Source: Pseudomonadota bacterium
GTDB taxonomy: Bacteria; Myxococcota_A; Polyangia; Haliangiales; Haliangiaceae
Assembly (NCBI GenBank): GCA_023386455.1
Contig: JAEWJO010000316.1
Coordinates: 1-15,716, forward strand
Reading direction: 5' to 3'
Length of the DNA stretch: 15,716 nt
Shown: piece by piece, positions 1 to 8,450 of the stretch
How positions within the stretch are numbered: the stretch's first letter is position 1
Layout: the number at the start of each line of letters is the position of its first letter
Translations under genes and position numbers: made by a program
Notes under the pieces: generated by a model
Database searches by the model: none
The model's input: only the letters and a program-made list of their open reading frames with translations
What the model was told of the DNA's origin: nothing

Positions 1-57
1 CCGTGCGCGAGGATCTATCGACGACCCAGTTCTACTCTGGTCGCGAGCGGGCCCGAG

Positions 58-732
58 ATGCCGGACACCGAGTTTCGCTGGGCGCTCGACACGGTCGCGA
101 GTGTCCGGCCCGCGGCGTTCGATCGCCTGCACGTGGGCGGTGCTCGGATCCTGACGTTCGACGGCGTCGCTCGGCTGTGCGCGAACGGAGCGCGGCTTGG
201 CAGCAGCAACTGGGCCACGCACTACAGTGGCGCGTTCCCGGCGATCCGCGCGCTCGCGCTGCACGACGCGCTCCTGACCTGGCACGCGTGCGTGTGGCCC
301 GATCTCGAGGTGCTCGCGCTCGGGCCGCGCCATGCCGAGCGCGGCATGACGTGGGCGCGCGAGGTGCTCGCCGGGGCGTCGTCGTTTCCGCGGCTGCGCG
401 CGGTCCAGTTCCCCGAGAGCAACGGCGACGAGCTCGTTGCCGCGCTGCTCGAGTCTCCCCTCTTGCCGCAGCTGCGCCGCGTCGACCTCACCGACAACAT
501 CACCGATCGCGGCGCGCAGCTGCTTCACGAAGCTGCCGATCGCCTCGCGCACCTCGACCGGCTGTGGATTGGCTCGACCGGCCGGCGCAGGTCGTACTGG
601 CAACGCATGGCTCGCAATACGGAGTACCCGCGCGGCACGCTCGAGGTCGGCGATGCGTGGGCGAGCCGGCTGCGTGCGCGGCTCGGCTCGATGCTGCAGT
701 TCAAGCGGCGCCCGGCGGATTCCGAGCTCTGA
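58..732 (+). CDS. Leucine-rich-repeat-like protein, possibly partial
   Basis: The 224-residue product has irregular repeats of leucine-rich-repeat type, such as 'FPAIRALALHDALL', 'WPDLEVLALG', 'FPRLRAVQFPESNG' and 'LPQLRRVDLTDN', spaced roughly 25-45 residues apart. This pattern is seen in ribonuclease-inhibitor-like scaffolds that bind partner proteins. No catalytic motif, signal peptide or membrane segment is visible. The frame stays open to the first base of the window, so the ATG at 58 may not be the true start and an N-terminal part may lie outside. However, codons before 58 use third-position A/T more often, which favours a start near 58. The C-terminal tail is basic. The stop TGA directly abuts the stop of the convergent biotin-carrier gene. 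In myxobacteria such repeats often follow a short 'repeat-companion' domain, but none is visible here. The function is unknown. Confidence 0.6.
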   Translation: MPDTEFRWALDTVASVRPAAFDRLHVGGARILTFDGVARLCANGARLGSSNWATHYSGAFPAIRALALHDALLTWHACVWPDLEVLALGPRHAERGMTWAREVLAGASSFPRLRAVQFPESNGDELVAALLESPLLPQLRRVDLTDNITDRGAQLLHEAADRLAHLDRLWIGSTGRRRSYWQRMARNTEYPRGTLEVGDAWASRLRARLGSMLQFKRRPADSEL

Positions 733-1301
733 TCACGCGATCGGGTCGAGCGCGAGCAGGGCATCGCCCTGATTGACGTCGGCACCGTCGGCGACGAGGA
801 CCTCGCGCACCTTCGCGCGCGGCGGGACATCGTGGCCACCGTACGTCACGCGGTGGAACGTCTTCATGACCTCGAGCAGGCACACGGTCGTGCCCGCGGA
901 GACCTCGACGCCGGCGGTCACGAACGCGGGCTTGTCGGGCGTCGGCCGGCCGTAGAAGCGGCCGCTCGTCGGCGCGCGGAACACGAGGCCGTGCGATGCG
1001 GCGGCGGCGGCCGACTCGGTGGCCTGTGACGTCGCGGCGAGTGCGAGATCGGTCGCGACGCGGAACAGTGGCTCGCCGTACGCGACGGGGCGGCGCGCGA
1101 GCGCGGGGCCGGGCACGAGCTTGACGAGGCCGGTGACACGCGGCGCGGTGATGCGGAGCGTGCGGCCGAGGACCTCGAGCTCGCCGATCGTGTCACCGGG
1201 CGCGACGAGGTGATCGGCGGCGACGAGCAGGCGGAAGTAGCCGGGCTCCGGCGCGCGGACCTCGTCGCCCGCGAGGAGTGCTTCGAGTGTCGGCGCCGGC
1301 A

Positions 1302-1302
<1 letters not shown>
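733..1302 (-). CDS. Biotin carboxyl carrier protein (AccB-like) with two barrel domains
   Basis: This 189-residue protein carries the biotin that shuttles carboxyl groups between biotin carboxylase and carboxyltransferase. Residues about 107-187 form a biotinyl domain with the attachment motif 'LLEVMKTF' (Lys147 is the predicted biotinylated residue). The stretch 'SGRFYGRPTPDKPAFV' matches the AccB region leading into the 'thumb'. Residues about 14-83 look like a second barrel-sandwich domain ('VRAPEPGYF...GDTIGELEVLGRTLRITAP'). There the hairpin reads E-V-L-G instead of E-V-M-K, so it cannot be biotinylated. An Ala/Ser-rich linker (about 87-103) joins the two. The start ATG shares its A with the TGA stop of the carboxyltransferase gene (TGATG), implying translational coupling. 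It is the last gene of the run, and its stop abuts that of the opposing gene. AccB proteins usually have a Pro/Ala-rich N-terminus instead of a second barrel. A catalytic carrier role is secure; the acyl-CoA served is not. Confidence 0.88.
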
Positions 1303-3032
<1,730 letters not shown>

Positions 3033-3077
3033 GACGAAGCGGACCGTACTACAGCGCCCGGGCCGGCGCCCGCGTCG

Positions 3078-3530
3078 CTACAGGGTCTTGCGCATGCACA
3101 GGCTCAGCGACATGCCGACGTAGTTGCCGAACGGCTCGGTGTCGGCGTAGCCCTCTCGGTGATAGAGCGCGATCGCCTCGTGCTGGTGGATGCCGGTCTC
3201 GAGGATCGCGGTCGCGAAGCCCTCCTCGCGCGCCCACGCCTCGACGGCGGTGAGGATCTGGGCTGCGAGACCACGGCGGCGTGCGACCGGCGCGACGAAC
3301 ATGCGCTTGACCTCGGCGCTCGTCGCGTCGTACGGGCGAAACGTGGCGCAGCCGACGGGCACGCCGGCCGCGTCGAGCGCGATCACGAACGGGGACGCGT
3401 CGCTGATCAGGTTCATCGGCGCGTAGCCGTCCTGCGCCTCGCCGTAGCGCGCGCGGAGGTCGGCATCGAGTGCAGCGACGAGCGGGACCAGGCGCGGATC
3501 GGAGGCCGTCGTGCGCTTGATCGCGAACAT
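3078..3530 (-). CDS. GNAT-family N-acetyltransferase
   Basis: The 150-residue protein has the acetyl-CoA-binding core of the GNAT fold. Motif A is 'VKRMFVAPVARRRGLAAQIL', with the R-R-x-G-x-A pyrophosphate loop, preceded by strand 'GCATFRPYD'. Motif B follows as 'EGFATAILETGIHQHEAIALY', then the typical 'YHREGYADTEPFGNY'. Its length is normal for a single-domain GNAT. The ATG starts only 3 bases after the biotin carboxylase stop, and the carboxyltransferase gene follows after 45 bases, so the gene is embedded between two subunits of the same enzyme. GNAT proteins acetylate amines, amino acids or protein lysines. Position suggests, but does not prove, a link to acyl-CoA metabolism, for instance acetylation of a carboxylase subunit. 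The substrate is unknown. Confidence 0.85.
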   Translation of the reverse strand: MFAIKRTTASDPRLVPLVAALDADLRARYGEAQDGYAPMNLISDASPFVIALDAAGVPVGCATFRPYDATSAEVKRMFVAPVARRRGLAAQILTAVEAWAREEGFATAILETGIHQHEAIALYHREGYADTEPFGNYVGMSLSLCMRKTL

Positions 3531-3533
3531 CGG

Positions 3534-4877
3534 TCAGCGCCAGCCGGGGATCGTGCGGGTGTCGTAGGCGCCGGTGCGGAACGCGTCGCTGCCGAGGATC
3601 TGGATGTGCATCGGGATCGTCGTCGGTACGCCCTCGACGACGAACGCCTTCAGCGCGCCGATCATCTTGCCGATCGCCTCGTCGCGCGTCGGTGCGCGGA
3701 CGATCAGCTTTGCGAGAAGCGAGTCGTAGAACGGCGGCACGACGTAGCCCGCCTCGACGTGCGTGTCGACGCGAATGCCGTCGCCGCCCGGCGGCTGCCA
3801 CGCGGTGATCGTGCCCGGCGCGGGCGCGAAGTTGTTCGCCGGATCCTCGGCGTTGATCCGGCACTCGATGACGTGGCCCTCGAGCGGGATGTCGCGCTGG
3901 TGCCATGCGAGCGGAGCGCCGGCGGCGACCTCGATCTGCGCGCGCACGAGATCCTTGCCGGTGCGCTCCTCGGAGACGGTGTGCTCGACCTGCAGCCGGC
4001 AGTTCATCTCCATGAACCGCAGGACGCCGCCCGGATCGAGCAGCATCTCCATCGTGCCCGCACCGACGTAGCCGATCGACGCGGCGGCGCGCGCGGCGGC
4101 CTCGCAGACGGTCGCGCGCTGGTCGGCGGTGAGCGCGGGCGACGGGCTCTCCTCGACGAGCTTCTGGTGGTTGCGCTGGACGGTACAGTCGCGCTCGCCG
4201 AGGTGGACGGCGTGGCCGTAGCGATCGGCGAACACCTGGATCTCGACGTGGCGGCCGCCCTCGACGAGCTTCTCGAGGAACACGCGATCGCCACCGAACG
4301 CGGCACGCGCCTCGGCCTGCGCCTCGCCGTAGACGCGCTCGACCTCGTCGGCACTGCGTGCGACGCGCATGCCGCGGCCACCGCCACCGTTCTCGGCCTT
4401 GAACAGCACCGGAAAGCCGGTCTCGGCGGCGACGCGCGCGGCATCGGCGGCATCGGCGAGGACACCGTTCGAGCCGGGAATCACGTCGAGGCCGGCCTTG
4501 CGCATCGCGGCCTTCGCGCGCGTCTTGCTGCCCATGAGCGAGGTGACGTGCGGCGGCGGACCGATGAACGTCACGCCGTGCTGCGCGCACAGCGTCGCGA
4601 GCAGCGGGTTCTCGCTGAGGAAGCCCCAGCCGGGATGGAGCGCGGTGCAGTGGGCCTGGACGGCCGCCTGCACGACGCGCTCGACGTCGAGGTAGCTCTG
4701 CGCGGCGCGGCCGGGGCCGAGCACGACGACCTCGCGGCCCTTCGTGTACGGCGCGGCGCGGTCGGCTTCGCTGACCGCGAACACCGGCGTGATGCCGAGG
4801 GTGTCGCACGTGCGCGCGACGCGAACGGCGACCTCGCCGCGATTCGCGATCAGGAGGCGATGAAACAGCGGAGGCAC
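3534..4877 (-). CDS. accC: Biotin carboxylase subunit of acyl-CoA carboxylase
   Basis: This 447-residue ATP-grasp enzyme uses ATP and bicarbonate to carboxylate the biotin of the carrier protein. The N-terminal preATP-grasp domain begins 'LLIANRGEVAVRVART' and has 'HPGWGFLSEN' (81-90). The ATP-binding glycine loop is 'FKAENGGGGRGMRVA' (159-173), with Lys118 and Lys160 at the nucleotide-binding positions. 'HLGERDCTVQRNHQKLVEE' (225-243) and 'MEMNCRLQVEHTVSE' (289-303) hold the residues equivalent to Escherichia coli His236, Lys238, Glu288, Asn290, Arg292 and Glu296. 'ECRINAEDP' carries the equivalent of Arg338. The N-C-R-L variant of the usual N-T-R-I keeps the catalytic Arg. The length equals a stand-alone AccC, with no fused carrier. 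It starts 15 bases after the peroxiredoxin stop. The gene symbol is by family; a housekeeping acetyl-CoA carboxylase may be encoded elsewhere. Confidence 0.93.
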   Translation of the reverse strand: MPPLFHRLLIANRGEVAVRVARTCDTLGITPVFAVSEADRAAPYTKGREVVVLGPGRAAQSYLDVERVVQAAVQAHCTALHPGWGFLSENPLLATLCAQHGVTFIGPPPHVTSLMGSKTRAKAAMRKAGLDVIPGSNGVLADAADAARVAAETGFPVLFKAENGGGGRGMRVARSADEVERVYGEAQAEARAAFGGDRVFLEKLVEGGRHVEIQVFADRYGHAVHLGERDCTVQRNHQKLVEESPSPALTADQRATVCEAAARAAASIGYVGAGTMEMLLDPGGVLRFMEMNCRLQVEHTVSEERTGKDLVRAQIEVAAGAPLAWHQRDIPLEGHVIECRINAEDPANNFAPAPGTITAWQPPGGDGIRVDTHVEAGYVVPPFYDSLLAKLIVRAPTRDEAIGKMIGALKAFVVEGVPTTIPMHIQILGSDAFRTGAYDTRTIPGWR

Positions 4878-4892
4878 GGACGAGAGCGTAGC

Positions 4893-5375
4893 TCAGCCGA
4901 GCTTCAGCATGCAGGCCTCGGCGCTCGAGACCTCGAACTTGCCGGGCGCCTCCATGTCGATCGACGTCACGACGCCGTTGTCGATGACCATGACGCCGCG
5001 GCGGGCGCGGACGCCCATGCCGAACTTGCCGAGGTCGGCATCGATGCCGAGCGCCTTGCTGAACTCACCGCTGCCGTCGGCGAGCATCACGATCTTGCCG
5101 AGCGCGTCGTGCGCCTCGGCCCAGTACTTCATGACGAATGCGTCGTTGACCGACAGGCAGGCGACGATGTCGACGCCCTTGGCCTTGAGCTGCGGCAGCT
5201 CGGCGACGTAGCCGGGCAGGTGCTTCTGCGAGCACGTCGGGGTGAACGCGCCCGGCAGCGAGAACATGATCACCTTCTTGCCAGCGAACAGCTCCGCGGG
5301 GTTGACGTCGGCGCCGCCCTCGGCGGTCGCCTGCTTGATGGTGACGGATGGGATCTTCTGGCCAACTTCGATCAT
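4893..5375 (-). CDS. Prx5-type peroxiredoxin
   Basis: This 160-residue thiol peroxidase reduces hydrogen peroxide and organic hydroperoxides in the cytoplasm. The peroxidatic motif 'LPGAFTPTCSQKHLPGY' puts the active Cys at 48, with Thr45 and Pro41 of the family signature. Two more cysteines, Cys73 ('VACLSVNDAF') and Cys155 ('AEACMLKL'), match the three-Cys layout of human PRDX5 (47, 72, 151), an atypical two-Cys enzyme. 'SVNDAFVMKYW' and 'GMGVRARRG' are further family landmarks. There is no fused glutaredoxin domain and no signal peptide. The gene sits 39 bases after tcdA and 15 bases before the biotin carboxylase gene, on the same strand. Co-transcription with the carboxylase may couple peroxide defence to acyl-CoA metabolism, but this is inference. 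Confidence 0.93.
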   Translation of the reverse strand: MIEVGQKIPSVTIKQATAEGGADVNPAELFAGKKVIMFSLPGAFTPTCSQKHLPGYVAELPQLKAKGVDIVACLSVNDAFVMKYWAEAHDALGKIVMLADGSGEFSKALGIDADLGKFGMGVRARRGVMVIDNGVVTSIDMEAPGKFEVSSAEACMLKLG

Positions 5376-5414
5376 GGCTGACGAGGTACCACAATCCGAG
5401 CCGGCGCACGCGCT

Positions 5415-6284
5415 TCAGGCCTGCGCGTCGGCCGGCTGGCCTCGCGTCGGACGGATCGTCTCGCGTGGTGCTGCCGGCTCGTCGCAGGACCGCGGCAGCG
5501 GCAGGCCGACGAGCAGCTTCACCGCCATCGACGCCATCGTCATGCCGAACACCGATGGCACGAACGCGACCGAGCCCTCGACACGATGCTTGTGCTCGCA
5601 GTCGTTCACGCCGTTCATGCCGCCGGGGCACACGCAACGGAACGCACCGTCGTCGTACGCGAGGTCGTGCGGCGGCATCGGCGGCTCCTCCGAGTAGACG
5701 GCCCACACGCCGGTGCGCCGAGCGCAATCGAGGCCGTGCTTGCGGCGGAGGTTCTTGCGCAGGTCGCGCGCGAACGGATCGATGCGGGTCTCGCCGAGAT
5801 CGGCGACGCGGATCTGCGTCGGATCGAGGCGCGCGGCGGCGCCCATCGCCGACACGATGCGGAGCTTGTCGCGCACGCACGTCGCGATCAGGTGCATCTT
5901 CGCGGCGACGTTGTCGATCGCGTCGATCACGACATCGGGCTCCGGCATGAGGAGCCGCGTGCTCGTCTCCGGGCCGTAGAACTCGGCGCGGGTCTCGATC
6001 GTCGCGTCGGGATTGACGAGCCGCAGCCGCTCCGCCATCACCTCGACCTTCGACTTGCCGAGCGTGCCCTTCATCGCGTGGAGCTGGCGGTTGACGTTCG
6101 TGACGCAGATCCGGTCGTAGTCGACGAGGATCAGCCGGCCGACGCCACTGCGGACGAGCGCCTCCGCCGCGAACGAGCCGACGCCACCGACCCCGAACAC
6201 GGTCACCGTCGACGTCGCGAGCCGGGCGACTCCATCATCTCCGAGGAGCCGTGCGGCGCGGTCGAACCGGCGGTGCGTCGTCAT
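5415..6284 (-). CDS. tcdA: tRNA threonylcarbamoyladenosine dehydratase (TcdA/CsdL, ThiF/E1-like)
   Basis: The 289-residue product belongs to the ThiF/MoeB/E1 superfamily. The TcdA branch uses ATP to cyclise N6-threonylcarbamoyladenosine at position 37 of ANN-decoding tRNAs. The family opening 'RRFDRAARLLGDDGVARL' is followed by the nucleotide loop 'VFGVGGVGSFAAEALVRSG' (GVGGVG at 31-36). Then come 'ILVDYDRICVTNVNRQ' and 'VVIDAIDNVAAK', which is standard for the adenylating fold. The C-terminal part has 'VEGSVAFVPSVFGM', typical of TcdA. It is longer than the roughly 268-residue E. coli enzyme because of a Cys-rich stretch (Cys217, Cys219, Cys229, followed by His231 and His233) and a proline-rich tail. 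The Cys/His stretch might bind a metal. It lies 14 bases after tatD and 39 bases before the peroxiredoxin gene. A MoeB/HesA assignment is less likely, since the CxxC...CxxC zinc site of MoeB is not seen. Confidence 0.88.
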   Translation of the reverse strand: MTTHRRFDRAARLLGDDGVARLATSTVTVFGVGGVGSFAAEALVRSGVGRLILVDYDRICVTNVNRQLHAMKGTLGKSKVEVMAERLRLVNPDATIETRAEFYGPETSTRLLMPEPDVVIDAIDNVAAKMHLIATCVRDKLRIVSAMGAAARLDPTQIRVADLGETRIDPFARDLRKNLRRKHGLDCARRTGVWAVYSEEPPMPPHDLAYDDGAFRCVCPGGMNGVNDCEHKHRVEGSVAFVPSVFGMTMASMAVKLLVGLPLPRSCDEPAAPRETIRPTRGQPADAQA

Positions 6285-6298
6285 CGGCGCATTGTTCG

Positions 6299-7096
6299 TC
6301 AGCGGCCGCGGCTGTCAATCGCAAAATCCCCGAACAGGCGCCGGGCGTTGGCCGTCGTCAGCTCGGCGACGCGCGGCGGCGTGGTGCCACGGGCGGCGGC
6401 GAGGCCGTCGATCACGTCGAGAACAAAGGCGGGCTCGCAGCGCGTGCCCTTGTGAGGCGCCGGCGTCTGGTCGGGCGCATCGGTCTCGGCGAGGAGCAGG
6501 TCGTCGGGGACGACGCGCACCGCCGCGACCGGCTTTCGGGCGTTCGGGTAGGTCACCGGCCCGGCGAACGAGAACGCCATGCCGAGGTCGCGGTAGACGC
6601 CGACGAGCTGGGGGCTGCCCGAGTAGCTGTGCATGACGCCGCCGACCTCGTGCGCGCGCTCCTCGCGCAGGATGCGCGGCGCGACGTCGTGCGCGCGCAG
6701 GACGTGAACGAGCAGCGGCTTCTTCAGCTCGCGCGCGGCGCGGACGTGTGCGCGGAACAGTGCCTCCTGGTGCGCCTGCTCGCCGGTCGCACCGTCGAGG
6801 CCGCACTCGCCGACCGCGACCGCGAGCGAGCCAGCGGCGAGCGTCGCCTCGATGATCTGCGCGACCAGATCGCCGACCTCGCCCGCACCGAGCTCGGGAA
6901 CGATCTGAGGGTGAACGCCGAACGCGATCCGTACGATCGGATGCGCGTGCGCCAGCGTCACGAGCCCGTCCCAGGTCGCCGGCCGGATCGCAGGGACGAG
7001 GACGCCCTGGACGCCTACACGCGCGGCCCGGCCGAGCGCCTCCTCACGATCGCCGTCGAAGGCGGCAACGTCGAGGTGGCAATGCGTGTCGATCAC
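6299..7096 (-). CDS. tatD: TatD-family metal-dependent hydrolase (3'-5' DNase type)
   Basis: The 265-residue protein is a TIM-barrel amidohydrolase of the TatD family, whose characterised members are metal-dependent DNases or exonucleases acting in DNA repair and degradation. All metal-site motifs are present in order: 'DTHCHLD' (His5 and His7), 'AFGVHPQ' (58-64), 'AVGECGLDG' (bridging Glu97), 'LLVHVLRAHD' (His131), 'VMHSYSGS' (His156) and 'LLAETDAPDQTP' (Asp206). The length is normal. It appears to be the first gene of the minus-strand run. The ATG lies only 20 bases from the start of the divergent YihY gene, and no Shine-Dalgarno fits upstream, so initiation may be leaderless. There is no signal peptide, so the protein is cytoplasmic. 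The symbol is by family; paralogues such as YcfH cannot be separated by sequence alone. Confidence 0.9.
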   Translation of the reverse strand: MIDTHCHLDVAAFDGDREEALGRAARVGVQGVLVPAIRPATWDGLVTLAHAHPIVRIAFGVHPQIVPELGAGEVGDLVAQIIEATLAAGSLAVAVGECGLDGATGEQAHQEALFRAHVRAARELKKPLLVHVLRAHDVAPRILREERAHEVGGVMHSYSGSPQLVGVYRDLGMAFSFAGPVTYPNARKPVAAVRVVPDDLLLAETDAPDQTPAPHKGTRCEPAFVLDVIDGLAAARGTTPPRVAELTTANARRLFGDFAIDSRGR

Positions 7097-7116
7097 GCAA
7101 AGAAGTATAGGATCAC

Positions 7117-8055
7117 GTGGTGAAGTTCGTGCGGCGATGGTCCACGTGGTGGCGAACCAGCGAGGTGAGTGCCGCCCGCTGGCTACGCGCCGCGCACGCG
7201 ACGTTGCTCGGCGAGATGCCGATCCTCGCGGCCGGGACGGCGCTGTTCGCGATCATCGCGGTCGTGCCGTCGCTCGCGGCGGCGGTCGCGATCTACGGGC
7301 TCGTCGCCGACCCGTTCGAGATCCACTCGCACCTCGACGGCCTGCAGCACGTGCTGCCGGTCGAGGTCGTGCAGTTCGTCGGCGACCAGCTCGAGCGGCA
7401 GGCGCGAAGGTCGACCGGCGAGCTCGGCCTGCAGCTCGCGGTCTCGGTCGCGATCGCGCTGTTCTCGGCGCGAGGCTCGGCGCGCGCGCTGATCGACTCG
7501 CTGAACCGCGCGTACCGCGTGCGCGAGCTCCGCACACCGTTCCAGCGGCTCGCGCTCTCGCTGCTGATGGCGGTCGCGACGCTCGTCGGCCTGATGCTGA
7601 TGTTCGCCGTCCTCGTCGTGCTGCCTGCGATCGTCGGTGCGGTGAACGCGAACTGGATCTCGGCCACGATGCTGCTGCGCTGGCCCGCGTTGCTCGCGAT
7701 CGTGTTCTTCGCGCTGCTCGCGCTCTACCGCTATGGCCCGTCGCCGAGGCCGCTCGGCCCGCGCGAGACGACCGACGCCGGCGGCGCGATTCACCTTCCG
7801 CACCGGCCGGCTCGTCACATCTGCTTGCCCGGCGCCGGCGTGTCGACGGTGCTGCTGCTGATCGTGTCGTGGGCGCTATCGATGTGGGTCGACAACATCG
7901 CGAACACCGAGCTCGTCTACGGCGCGTTCGGCAGCGTGATCGTGACGGTGCTGTGGTTCTACCTGTCGACGATGGCGCTCGTGATCGGCGGGTTCGTCAA
8001 TGCGGAGCTCGAGCGGCAGGCGGGTGCGCCCGAGCCCGACCGGTCGATGTACTAG
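7117..8055 (+). CDS. YihY/virulence factor BrkB family membrane protein
   Basis: The 312-residue polytopic protein matches the YihY family (formerly called RNase BN in error). It has about six hydrophobic segments, near residues 36-64, 105-120, 145-172, 186-203, 239-256 and 268-298. Family landmarks are 'SARGSARALIDSLNRAYRV', 'YRYGPSPRP', 'NTELVYGAFGSVIVTVLWFYL' and 'GGFVNAELER' at the end of the last helix. The transported or bound substrate of the family is unsettled. The start is the GTG at 7117 (or the adjacent GTG at 7120), since an in-frame TAG lies at 7108. Residues about 224-236 do not fit the family, while another frame does, which suggests a pair of compensating indels (see findings). 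It is divergent from tatD with a 20-base gap and overlaps the convergent small gene by 4 bases. Confidence 0.85.
   Translation: MVKFVRRWSTWWRTSEVSAARWLRAAHATLLGEMPILAAGTALFAIIAVVPSLAAAVAIYGLVADPFEIHSHLDGLQHVLPVEVVQFVGDQLERQARRSTGELGLQLAVSVAIALFSARGSARALIDSLNRAYRVRELRTPFQRLALSLLMAVATLVGLMLMFAVLVVLPAIVGAVNANWISATMLLRWPALLAIVFFALLALYRYGPSPRPLGPRETTDAGGAIHLPHRPARHICLPGAGVSTVLLLIVSWALSMWVDNIANTELVYGAFGSVIVTVLWFYLSTMALVIGGFVNAELERQAGAPEPDRSMY
7790..7826 (+). other. Suspected compensated frameshift scar inside the YihY gene
   Basis: In the reading frame of the gene this stretch gives residues unlike the family and has several codons ending in T (att, ctt, gct, cgt). The +1-shifted frame reads 'FTFRTGRLVTSAC' with strong third-position C. 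Removing the A at 7790 and the eight bases 7819-7826 would give 'FTFRTGRLVTPGAGVSTVL', which fits the family pattern of a R-x-V-T-P-G-A motif before transmembrane segment 5. Together the two insertions add nine bases and restore the frame. Exact breakpoints are inferred, not observed. Confidence 0.5.
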
Positions 8056-8405
8056 AGCGCCTTGCGCCGGCGCCGGAACCCGACGAGCCCGACGACGACC
8101 ACCGCGACACCGAGCGGCACCGAGATCGCGTAGAGCTGACTCGGGTCGCCGCCGGGCCGATCGCCGGGCACGAGCGCACCGGCGGCGGGCGCGGACGACG
8201 AGCACAGCTGGGCGGGAGCGAGCTGGGTCATCGCGCCGAGCTCGTTCGGGCCGAACACGCAGACCTCACCACCGGCGAGCGAGCAGAACCGGTCGGCAGG
8301 GCACGACGTGAGGATCTTCGGCTGCACGCCGGGGCCGCACCGTGCGCCCTGGCTCGCGAGCACCTGGAGGACGATGTCGGGGTGCTTGGTCAGGATCTCG
8401 GGCAT
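8052..8405 (-). CDS. Small Cys-rich protein with C-terminal membrane anchor, unknown function
   Basis: I do not recognise this 117-residue protein. The N-terminal two thirds contain six cysteines before the anchor, including 'GARCGPGVQPKILTSCPADRFCSL', read here as Cys23, Cys35 and Cys41, then 'GEVCVFGP' and 'PAQLCSSS'. A flexible Ala/Gly/Pro stretch leads to one hydrophobic segment ('YAISVPLGVAVVVVGLVGF') and a basic end 'RRRRKAL', a stop-transfer arrangement that would put the Cys-rich part outside. No N-terminal signal peptide is visible. The frame upstream of the ATG stays open for 15 codons until the in-frame stop of the kinase gene, without another ATG, GTG or TTG. The protein may therefore be tail-anchored, or its signal may be lost or misread. 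It starts 45 bases after the kinase stop on the same strand, so it may be co-transcribed with it. Confidence 0.6.
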   Translation of the reverse strand: MPEILTKHPDIVLQVLASQGARCGPGVQPKILTSCPADRFCSLAGGEVCVFGPNELGAMTQLAPAQLCSSSAPAAGALVPGDRPGGDPSQLYAISVPLGVAVVVVGLVGFRRRRKAL

Positions 8406-8450
8406 GCCCGCGCTGCTGCAGGCGACAGGCCACGTGCGCGCGCTACGTAC

